Below are positions 1-7,238 of a stretch of 54,098 nucleotides of DNA, piece by piece. The DNA lies in IMG/VR virus record IMGVR_UViG_3300035698_025838, positions 1-54,098 of that record, one strand, 5' to 3'. Under the pieces are notes generated by a model. The model was not told where the DNA came from. It did not search any database and worked only from the letters and a program-made list of their open reading frames with translations. Each line of letters begins with the position of its first letter. Position 1 is the stretch's first letter. Position numbers and translations under genes: made by a program. Source of the DNA: a virus.

Positions 1-127
1 AGAAAGATATTGATGACGGTGGCGCTAATCCTAACAGGAGACCAAAACTGAAAAAGAAAGATATTGATGACGGTGGCGCTAATCCTAACAGGAGACCAAA
101 ACTGAAAAAGAAAGATATTGATGACGG
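1..127 (+). repeat. 54-bp in-frame tandem repeat
   Basis: A 54-bp unit is repeated exactly: copies start at 3 and 57, and a third, partial copy runs from 111 to 127. The array continues off the left edge, since bases 1-2 match 55-56. The period is 18 codons and stays in frame with the gene, so copy-number change would lengthen or shorten the protein without a frameshift. Confidence 0.9.
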
Positions 128-1997
128 AGATCTTGAGGAAATGACAACATCTGGTGGAGGTGGTGGAGGAGGTTCTGCTGGAGCTTTTGGATATGACGCT
201 CCTCTTGGAGGCGTTAAGAAAAGAAAATTAAAAAGTTCTGCACCATTTGATCAAGTAGTGAACGAAAATATTTTACGTGAGAGCTTAACCTCTAAAGGAA
301 TTGAGCAAGTTAAATCAATGGTAGAGAAATTAGGAGCAAGAAAAACTGCTGAAAAAATGATTGACCTTGCTCTTAATAAAACAATTGGGATGAGTGCTAA
401 CGATTTACCAGACACTGCTATTTTTGCAGACGGACTTGATGAAGTTGAAGAATTAATACATCAGTCAGATTTTTCAGAAGCCTTTAGAGTTGCGAAAGAG
501 ACGGCAGCATACATGGTTAGTGACGAAATGGGAGGAATGGGAGAATTTTTTGAAAACAAAGGTTTTAGTGAAGGTAAAAAAGGGTATAACTTTGAAGTTT
601 ATCATGAAACTCTATCTGGAGCGCTTGAAACTGCTCAGGATTTTGCAAGAGAAAAAGGTTATGAGATATCAGATGAGGATTTATTTCAATTTGGAATTGG
701 CGGAATTAGCTATGACGTAACGAAAAGAGTTTCATTTGAATTAACTAAAAACGGAGAGTTAGCCAAAAACATGCTTCACGTTCAAATGTACAGGATGGGA
801 AGTGGGAAATATGAACTTAATATGTATTTTGATAATTCTAAAAAATTAAATGAAAAGAAAGATTTTGATCCTAGATTTAAAGAGACTGCCTATTATCAGA
901 AAATGATGAAGGATGAATTAAAAGGGCAAGGTAATGTTCGTTTGGTTCAAGAGAAGAATGAAAAAGGAGATGATTTCTGGACTGTAGTATCACCTGAAGT
1001 TATGAAGAGATATGAGAAGAACCACATTATGGGCGCTCCGGGAGCAGAGGGTGTAGAGCCAAACTCTGAAGAAGAAGAAAATTTAGCCAAAGGTCATGGA
1101 CAAAAGCATGGTGGAGGAAAGAAGAAGAAAAAAACAACAAACGAAAACCTTAAGCCTAGGTTTGCGCCAAGACTAAAGCATCAATCAAACCCTGAGATAA
1201 ACGATAGCGGAGAGGAAGAAAATAGAGGTGAAAAAAATAAATTTTCACCAAGACTAAAACATCAAGCAAATCCTATCGATGAAAACGGAGATGAGGGAAA
1301 CAAAAAGATAGAGGGTCAAAAATTCAATATAGATATCAACCAGTCAAGTTTCGATGGAGAAGTTAATTCAAAATGGTCTATGACTGAATTTAATGGAAGT
1401 AGATATGGAAGTTGGGAAGATGCTATGAAAGATTTAGTTCAGAAATGGACAGAGAATCCTGAAATGCATAGTTTCTTTAGATTCAACCTAGAAACTAGTG
1501 ATGATTTAGAGATTGGTAACCAAGAATTTTCTGGAGCGGATATACATGATTTCTTAGATTTAGAAAAATCACAAGAACAATTTAAGAACAACGATTACGC
1601 AAATGAATACATGGGTATTGATGAATCTGTAAGAAAAAGATATAAGCCCCAGAGGTCAAAAACTCAAGATGAAATTAATGATCGTTGGAAAACTTTAACA
1701 AATTTTTCAAAAAGACAAACTATTAAAGAAGCAGAAGATAAAGCTGACAAGTATAAGAGTCCATTTGAGGGAAGAGAAGAGAAAAAGCCTTTAAATGAAG
1801 TTCAACTAAAAAGCACTGTAAGAAACCAGTATTTAACTGAAGGGTCTATTGTAGATGGAAAGAAAATAATTTTAGTTAAAAACAGCAGAAGCAGAGAATA
1901 CTTAATGTTTGAGTCAGATGCAAATGATTCTAAAAAAGCATTTTGTTTTGATTTTGTAACTGGAATGAGAGTATCTAACCCTAATTTTAAGTTATAA
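1..1997 (+). CDS. Repeat-containing protein of unknown function, 5'-partial
   Basis: The frame is open to the left edge, so the real start lies outside the window; the ATG at 141 is internal. The visible part has about 665 residues. It opens with two complete and one partial copy of an 18-residue basic/acidic repeat (KDIDDGGANPNRRPKLKK), followed by a Gly-rich linker (about 141-175), a mixed alpha/beta-looking region, and a Lys/Glu-rich hinge near 1060-1310. The hinge holds two diverged relatives of the repeat (PRLKHQSNPEIND and PRLKHQANPIDEN). The C-terminal part looks globular. I do not recognise a family. A terminator follows directly, so this gene ends its transcription unit. A virion role would fit the surroundings but is only inferred. 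Confidence 0.75.
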   Translation, partial: KDIDDGGANPNRRPKLKKKDIDDGGANPNRRPKLKKKDIDDGDLEEMTTSGGGGGGGSAGAFGYDAPLGGVKKRKLKSSAPFDQVVNENILRESLTSKGIEQVKSMVEKLGARKTAEKMIDLALNKTIGMSANDLPDTAIFADGLDEVEELIHQSDFSEAFRVAKETAAYMVSDEMGGMGEFFENKGFSEGKKGYNFEVYHETLSGALETAQDFAREKGYEISDEDLFQFGIGGISYDVTKRVSFELTKNGELAKNMLHVQMYRMGSGKYELNMYFDNSKKLNEKKDFDPRFKETAYYQKMMKDELKGQGNVRLVQEKNEKGDDFWTVVSPEVMKRYEKNHIMGAPGAEGVEPNSEEEENLAKGHGQKHGGGKKKKKTTNENLKPRFAPRLKHQSNPEINDSGEEENRGEKNKFSPRLKHQANPIDENGDEGNKKIEGQKFNIDINQSSFDGEVNSKWSMTEFNGSRYGSWEDAMKDLVQKWTENPEMHSFFRFNLETSDDLEIGNQEFSGADIHDFLDLEKSQEQFKNNDYANEYMGIDESVRKRYKPQRSKTQDEINDRWKTLTNFSKRQTIKEAEDKADKYKSPFEGREEKKPLNEVQLKSTVRNQYLTEGSIVDGKKIILVKNSRSREYLMFESDANDSKKAFCFDFVTGMRVSNPNFKL

Positions 1998-2025
1998 CAG
2001 AATAAAACATATTATAATATCACCT

Positions 2026-2053
2026 AAAAGGCTACTATCAGTAGCCTTTTTTT
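2026..2053 (+). terminator. Rho-independent terminator
   Basis: An 11-bp stem (AAAAGGCTACT / AGTAGCCTTTT) with a 3-nt loop is followed by a T-run. It lies 28 nt after the stop codon of the repeat protein. Confidence 0.85.
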
Positions 2054-2083
2054 GTTGGATTGACTTGATTTTGTCAGTCTTCA

Positions 2084-2089
2084 TATTTA
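2084..2089 (+). promoter_or_regulatory. Late-promoter-like TATTTA box
   Basis: TATTTA lies 20 nt before the ATG at 2110, directly after a terminator. It belongs to the recurrent box described in the findings. Confidence 0.35.
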
Positions 2090-2109
2090 AATTTAAAAAA
2101 ACAAAAGAA

Positions 2110-2730
2110 ATGAGCATTAAAATAGAAAACATTACAACAAATAAAAACTCTCTTAAAGTAAGCTTCGGAGCAACAGGAAAGGACAGGACTATTTCTTTAG
2201 GAAGATTTGAAATGGCGTGGTCTCCAAACCCTAGGATAACAAATTCTTTATTAATTTACCAAAGAAAGAATTTGATTAAAGTAACAACTGAAGAGAAGCC
2301 TGCTCACCTAAAATACTACACTCCGTATACTAGAGACATGGTTGCTGTTCCAATAGTTGAGAAAGTAGAAGAGAAATTAGAAATTCATGTTCAAAACGTA
2401 AAAGGAAATATAGGAGAAACTTCTAAAGCTTTAGAAGAGGCTTTGTTGCCTACCGAAGAGGGTAGTTTTAAAGGAGAAATATCTTCTGAAGATTTTCAGC
2501 AAATTGTTAAAGAACAAAAAGGCAACAGCATTTTAGACAATGCTATAGAAATGGTGGATGGATACAAAGGGTTAAATTCTGGAGTGTGGAGCAGTGAAGA
2601 TGAAAAGATTATTAGAAAAAACTACCCTAAACACGGATTGAAGATTACCGCTGAAAAACTTAATAGAAGTGAGTCATCAGTAAGAAAAAAAGCAGAATCT
2701 TTTGGGCTTAAAAAGAATAAGAAGAAATGA
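2110..2730 (+). CDS. Protein with C-terminal Myb/SANT-like helix-turn-helix
   Basis: The protein has 206 residues from the ATG at 2110. That start is preferred over the in-frame ATG at 2065 because it has an A-rich leader (AAAAAAACAAAAGAA) and an upstream TATTTA box, while the extra 15 residues look like translated leader. The first 100 residues are beta-rich. The last 45 or so (VWSSEDEKIIRKNYPKHGL, then ITAEKLNRSESSVRKKA) have the three-helix spacing of Myb/SANT or homeodomain-like DNA-binding domains, followed by a basic tail. It may bind DNA, but its role is unknown. Its stop overlaps the next start (ATGA), which suggests translational coupling. Confidence 0.75.
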   Translation: MSIKIENITTNKNSLKVSFGATGKDRTISLGRFEMAWSPNPRITNSLLIYQRKNLIKVTTEEKPAHLKYYTPYTRDMVAVPIVEKVEEKLEIHVQNVKGNIGETSKALEEALLPTEEGSFKGEISSEDFQQIVKEQKGNSILDNAIEMVDGYKGLNSGVWSSEDEKIIRKNYPKHGLKITAEKLNRSESSVRKKAESFGLKKNKKK

Positions 2731-2990
2731 TACTTGCTAGCGTAGAAATGGATTATATTAAATTTCTTAATGGGCCAAGATATAATCTTAAGTTAATTTT
2801 AAAAAAGCACTTAAAAGCATATACTCTTTTTGACTTCAAAGTTGATGAACTAGATCAAACATTTGAATGCAAGAAAAGTATAATGAAAAACAAAATACGT
2901 ATTAATGGAAAAAAGGTGTGGTCAGGCAGCTATACATTTATTCCTGATGAAAATGAAAAGAACGTAAAAATAACTATCCACTTAGATTAG
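2727..2990 (+). CDS. Hypothetical protein, 87 residues
   Basis: The start overlaps the stop of the preceding gene by four bases (ATGA), and the stop is two bases before the next ATG. It therefore sits in a tight three-gene operon. The protein is basic, with a likely helix near residues 15-35 and a beta-rich end (KVWSGSYTFIPDENEKNVKI). No family was recognised. An internal ATG at 2748 is a possible alternative start. Confidence 0.6.
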   Translation: MILASVEMDYIKFLNGPRYNLKLILKKHLKAYTLFDFKVDELDQTFECKKSIMKNKIRINGKKVWSGSYTFIPDENEKNVKITIHLD

Positions 2991-2992
2991 AA

Positions 2993-3700
2993 ATGGAACT
3001 AACTAGTAAGCAGAAATACATAAAAACTATGTTTCCTGATTCAAAGGAAACAGAAGATTGGGTTTTAGAAATAGTAACCAAAATACATAATTTAGGAGAG
3101 ATGTTTGGGACTCATAAATATGACGTATGGATAGCTAAAGAAACAAAAAAAGATGAAGTTGTAATTATAAAAACAATAGAATTACAGCTTATTATTGACT
3201 GGGCTTTAGAAAGTAATACTGATATTATGCAGAAAAGTTTCGATGATGCATTAAGGGAACAGGAAGAATGGCACGAAAGGATAGCTGCAATTAATGAGAA
3301 TAACACTATTAACATTCCTGATGTTAATGATGATAAAGTTATATACATTACAAAAGATAAGAGGTTTTTCCTTTATGTTTTAGATGTAAATGATCTTATG
3401 TACGAAGGCACAATGATGAAGCATTGTGTTAAGGGGAATAATTACAAAAAAAAGGTTAAAGATAATAAATCAATCATATTATCTTTAAGAGACATTAACA
3501 ATAAACCTCATGTTACTTTAGAGATATCAATTTCTAAAGACAAAAAAGGTAACCATTCTGGGAGAGTAATTCAGCAGTATGGAAAATCAAATCAAATTCC
3601 CAAAAAATTATATAGAGAAGCTTTGAAGGAATGTGTTCTCTTTATGTGTGACTGTATTGATGAAAATACAGAGAAATTTTTAGACATGAACTACTTCTAA
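2993..3700 (+). CDS. PcfJ-like domain protein
   Basis: The protein has 235 residues. The segment from about residue 115 to 200 matches the PcfJ-like pattern known from mobile elements and phages: an EGTMMKHCVKG core, then a basic stretch, ILSLRDINNKPHVTLEI, and RVIQQYGKSNQIP. The invariant-looking His-Cys pair and the Q-x-x-G-x-x-N segment are present. The biochemical role of PcfJ-like proteins is not established to my knowledge. The N-terminal 110 residues are helical and were not recognised. It is the last gene of the short operon that starts at 2110. Confidence 0.7.
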   Translation: MELTSKQKYIKTMFPDSKETEDWVLEIVTKIHNLGEMFGTHKYDVWIAKETKKDEVVIIKTIELQLIIDWALESNTDIMQKSFDDALREQEEWHERIAAINENNTINIPDVNDDKVIYITKDKRFFLYVLDVNDLMYEGTMMKHCVKGNNYKKKVKDNKSIILSLRDINNKPHVTLEISISKDKKGNHSGRVIQQYGKSNQIPKKLYREALKECVLFMCDCIDENTEKFLDMNYF

Positions 3701-3713
3701 TTCTTTTTTGATG

Positions 3714-3720
3714 CTATTTA
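3714..3720 (+). promoter_or_regulatory. Late-promoter-like CTATTTA box
   Basis: CTATTTA lies 16 nt before the ATG of the fibre gene at 3737, in the 36-nt gap after the PcfJ-like gene. Confidence 0.4.
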
Positions 3721-3736
3721 AATAAAAGAATTACAA

Positions 3737-6418
3737 ATGGCTACTGGACTAACATTTCCGACTTTATCCCCCACTACAAGCCCATATCAGCTAGTAGAAA
3801 CACTAAACGATTTCTTTCTGCAAGTGCAGACTGCATCTACATTTAATTTTGATACGTTTACAAGTAGTGGTTCGTTTGACGGAGTTAATCTTACTTTGAC
3901 TAATAATCAAGGAGGAACTTTTAACGTCCCTTGGACAGACGATATATTTGCTACTGGAGGTAGTTATAACAACTCAACTTCAATTATCACTGTATCCAAC
4001 AACTCAGGGGAAACCTTTGATATATCACTAACTGCTTTAACTGCTCAAATTGGATCTCTTGAATCAAACGAAGGAAATGATTTTGTTACAGGGAGTACTT
4101 TTAATAATTCAACAGGAATTATTACTTTCACTAAACAAAGCGGAGGTACTTTTACTAGTGATTTATCCACTTTAACAAACGATTTATACAGTCTAAGTTC
4201 GGTTACTTCATTTGATGTAACTACAGGCGCAACATTTAGTCAGCCTGAAAACGAATTTACTTTTAGCACTTTTTCAGGAGGGTCTTATTCGGTAAATGCG
4301 GGTCTTCTATCGGCAAACACTTTTTCTAACGCATTAACACTAAACGGAGATGTTCTAGAAATAGACTTAAGCGACAGTTCTCAGCTTACCACTTCTTTAA
4401 GCGGATTAGCACACAACGATTACGTTGTAAGTGGGTCTTATAGCTCTGGGAGTTCTTTGTTGAGCTTAACTACTTTAAGTGGAGATACAGTTAATATCGA
4501 CATGGGAGAGCTTGCAAACCAAGCAGTCGGAGATGACTACATTGTTTCTGGTGAATTTAACTCAGGAACATCTGTAATGACATTAACCACTTTAAGTGGA
4601 AATACAGTTGAAGTCACAGGAGTAATGCAAGAAGATAGACATATTTTCTCAGGAAATGTCGTAGGAACATCATTAATAAGTTTTTACGGAGTAGGAGGTT
4701 ATAACTTTGTAGTAGATGTAACAAGTCTTTCAAGTGCAGCTCAAAGAATATCTGGAGGCGCATATTCTGCCGACTCTTCTTCAATAGTATTCTCAGCTTC
4801 GTCTGGAGGTACAGCTTTTGTAGTAGAAGGAATAACCACAACTACAGGAGGAACTTATTCTTCGTTGAATGAAGAATTAGGGTTATATAATTCTACGGGA
4901 GGTACAATTTTGATTACTGGAGTAACTGATAACTATATTACTGGAGCTACTTTTGATGAATCATCTTTTAACATAGATTTAACAGATAGACGTGGAAACT
5001 CAGTATCTTTAAGTTTAGGGTCTTTAACAGCTGATACTGGAGTTTCATCAGTTCAAGGAGGAACTAACATATCAACTGGAGGTACTCAAGAATTCCCTTC
5101 TATAAATCTAAACAATACAGTTAGCATAGGGACTGTGAACGCTGGAGTTGGAAACATAACCACAGTGAACGCACTTACACTTGCAGCCGCTACACTTAAT
5201 GCTTATGTCTCAATTAACACAAACTCGTTAGCAGCAATCGCAGTAGATGCCCAAACAATTGACGCAAGCTTATTGACCTCTACCACAATTAACGCAGGTA
5301 CAATTTACGCAGATACAGTTAATGCAGATACAATCAGCACAAGTTTATTGACCTCTACCACAATTAACGCAGATACAGTTAATGCTCAAGAAATTGACAC
5401 AAATGTATTAACTGCTGGTACACTTAATACATCTAACGGTAATTTTATTTCTTTAATTTCAGGCACTGGAAACTTCGTCTCCTTATTAACTGCCGCTACG
5501 TTTAACTCTCCTGCGATTACTTCTGTTACAATTACTGCTGACACGATTAATGCTGACACGATTACTGCTACCACGATTAGCGGCTCTAGTTTGGTTTACG
5601 CACCATCAGTATACGCTACCAAGGTTATAGTTTCAGCGACTAGCACTAACACGATGAACGCAGTATCGCTTTCAGCTGATACTATTTTTTCAGGGTCTAC
5701 GGATTTATATGATATTTTTCAATCTGAGCCTTCTACTTTGCAAGATATTGTTACAAACGGAAATATTATCTACAGCGGATCTCCTAGCTTGTCTGGAGAA
5801 TCACTACATTTCTATGCTGAAGGAGAATCTGATAAATTTTCTTTTCAGGCTATTGATGACACTAATTTTGTGATAAGCGGAACAGCAGCTAATACTTCTA
5901 TTATTAAATTTGACGGTAAAGATTTTAAATTTGAATCCACACAATCAGCGGGGACTTATGTAGGTTTGTCGGTAGCTGGAGGTGGGCATCCTTATTTGAT
6001 TGGATTCAACGGAACTCACAACAGCAGTATTTTACTAGATGACATAACAGACGATAGGCAATGGAAGATGCCAGATGAGGGCGGGGTTGTGGAAGTGAAA
6101 GGAGGTGCGCCAGAAATAATGGATTTTGCTAGCACAGTTACTTTCAATGCTTTAGAGGGGAAAAATTTTGAAATAACACTGACAGCAGACACTCAGTTTA
6201 CAATAATAAGACTCATGGCTGGAGATACAATTAGAATTGTCACAAAACAAGACGCAGTAGGGTCTTGGGAAGTCACCTCACTAATTGCCAACTCCTTAGT
6301 ACAAGGAGGAGGTTCTGGTGACATAACTTTAACTTCAGCAGCTAATGCTGTAGATATTTTTGAAGTCTATTATGATGGAACGAATTACTTCTGGACACCA
6401 ATGCTAAACTACACTTAA
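3737..6418 (+). CDS. Large tail-fibre / virion structural protein
   Basis: The protein has 893 residues and is rich in Ser, Thr, Gly and Asn with few charges, as in phage fibres. The first half is built of loosely repeated beta units of the type GGSYNNSTSIITVSNNSGET (for example near 3955, 4090, 4430, 4550 and 4850). Residues about 480-620 form short repeats of the type TINADTV/TISTSLL, as expected of a triple-stranded beta-helix shaft. The last 100 residues (STVTFNALEGKNFEITLTAD onward, ending in EVYYDGTNYFW) resemble a C-terminal domain common in phage structural proteins. No peptidase or enzyme motif was seen. The adjacent convergent operon encodes sugar enzymes, so this Ser/Thr-rich fibre is a candidate glycosylation target (inference). 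Which tail part it forms cannot be told. Confidence 0.8.
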   Translation: MATGLTFPTLSPTTSPYQLVETLNDFFLQVQTASTFNFDTFTSSGSFDGVNLTLTNNQGGTFNVPWTDDIFATGGSYNNSTSIITVSNNSGETFDISLTALTAQIGSLESNEGNDFVTGSTFNNSTGIITFTKQSGGTFTSDLSTLTNDLYSLSSVTSFDVTTGATFSQPENEFTFSTFSGGSYSVNAGLLSANTFSNALTLNGDVLEIDLSDSSQLTTSLSGLAHNDYVVSGSYSSGSSLLSLTTLSGDTVNIDMGELANQAVGDDYIVSGEFNSGTSVMTLTTLSGNTVEVTGVMQEDRHIFSGNVVGTSLISFYGVGGYNFVVDVTSLSSAAQRISGGAYSADSSSIVFSASSGGTAFVVEGITTTTGGTYSSLNEELGLYNSTGGTILITGVTDNYITGATFDESSFNIDLTDRRGNSVSLSLGSLTADTGVSSVQGGTNISTGGTQEFPSINLNNTVSIGTVNAGVGNITTVNALTLAAATLNAYVSINTNSLAAIAVDAQTIDASLLTSTTINAGTIYADTVNADTISTSLLTSTTINADTVNAQEIDTNVLTAGTLNTSNGNFISLISGTGNFVSLLTAATFNSPAITSVTITADTINADTITATTISGSSLVYAPSVYATKVIVSATSTNTMNAVSLSADTIFSGSTDLYDIFQSEPSTLQDIVTNGNIIYSGSPSLSGESLHFYAEGESDKFSFQAIDDTNFVISGTAANTSIIKFDGKDFKFESTQSAGTYVGLSVAGGGHPYLIGFNGTHNSSILLDDITDDRQWKMPDEGGVVEVKGGAPEIMDFASTVTFNALEGKNFEITLTADTQFTIIRLMAGDTIRIVTKQDAVGSWEVTSLIANSLVQGGGSGDITLTSAANAVDIFEVYYDGTNYFWTPMLNYT
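5262..5390 (+). repeat. Degenerate tandem repeats in the fibre shaft
   Basis: A block containing TTATTGACCTCTACCACAAT occurs at about 5271 and again at about 5346, within runs of ATTAACGCAGATACAGTTAA-type units. At the protein level this is the TINADTV repeat of the fibre shaft. The near-identical DNA points to recent duplication or recombination. Confidence 0.7.
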
Positions 6419-6419
6419 T

Positions 6420-7196
6420 CTACTTTTCGAAGATGTTTTCTCTATCTTTAAAAACATCTTTTAAACTATCATAGCTTAGTTCAATTTTATCCCATTTGTT
6501 CCATTCTCTGTTGATTCTAATAATAGTTTTATCATTAGGGCAACTTTGAATAGCTTCAGGTGTAGAATCGATTAGTATATCACAAAAGTCCCATTTTTGA
6601 GATTCTTTTTCTAGATACATAATGTTTTTTATTCTACTATTACACTTGCTTAGGAACTCGTGAGTTGCTGGTATTGCTTTTGATTTTTGAGTAGAAAAAA
6701 GAATGACTTTGAACAAATCTTTTCCATAACCATAAGACTGAAGCCTGTTTGCAATTTCAGATGCATTCTTATACTCATTTGCTCTTGCAAAAATTTGATA
6801 AGGCCTTTGCTCATAGATAAACTCATCCATAACTTCTTGGGGAGTTAAAATAATAGGTTTATCATCTTCAACTCCTGATTCTCTGAACTTTTGAGTTTTA
6901 ATTTCTTTTGTTTCGAATTTGTAATGATTGAGAAGGTCGTCAGTATCTACTGGAAGGGTAATATTTACTCTTTCTTTTTCTTCTTTTTCACTTTGAATCA
7001 AACCCACTTCTTCGTTTGTGTGTTCTATCACTTTAAATGACTCCCCCTCTATTTTAGGGCTTACAGAATCTCCTTCGCCAGAAACATTTAAATTCAAATT
7101 GTTTTCATCATGGATAAAAACTTTTCTATACTGTGAGTCAAATGATTCAACAAAATCCCTAATAACACCGTCAATATTAATACCAACTATTTTCAT
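6420..7196 (-). CDS. HAD-superfamily nucleotidase-like protein with substituted nucleophile
   Basis: The protein has 258 residues. The N-terminus MKIVGINIDGVIRDF matches HAD motif I of 5'(3')-deoxyribonucleotidase-type enzymes (DxDGVxxDF), but the first Asp, the nucleophile, is Asn (N7); D9 and D14 remain. Motif II/III-like FKVILFSTQ and a motif IV-like WDFCDILIDSTPEAI near the C-terminus support the fold. An acidic insertion of about 75 residues (about 35-110) sits where a cap would be. The missing nucleophile makes classical phosphatase activity doubtful. It is the last gene of the long minus-strand operon and abuts the fibre gene tail to tail (1-nt gap). Confidence 0.65.
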   Translation of the reverse strand: MKIVGINIDGVIRDFVESFDSQYRKVFIHDENNLNLNVSGEGDSVSPKIEGESFKVIEHTNEEVGLIQSEKEEKERVNITLPVDTDDLLNHYKFETKEIKTQKFRESGVEDDKPIILTPQEVMDEFIYEQRPYQIFARANEYKNASEIANRLQSYGYGKDLFKVILFSTQKSKAIPATHEFLSKCNSRIKNIMYLEKESQKWDFCDILIDSTPEAIQSCPNDKTIIRINREWNKWDKIELSYDSLKDVFKDRENIFEK

Positions 7197-7211
7197 ATCT
7201 TTTAATTTTTA

Positions 7212-7218
7212 TTTAATA
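7212..7218 (-). promoter_or_regulatory. Late-promoter-like box (TATTAAA variant)
   Basis: On the minus strand TATTAAA lies 16 nt before the ATG at 7196. This is the usual distance of the TATTTA box family but a one-base variant, so support is weaker. Confidence 0.25.
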
Positions 7219-7238
7219 TACTAAATTTAGTATTTGAA

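Noticed and set aside
7221-7230. CTAAATTTAG palindrome between the HAD and ColD-like genes as an operator
   Set aside because: It is short and made mostly of A/T, and such palindromes are frequent by chance at this base composition; no second copy with fixed spacing was seen.
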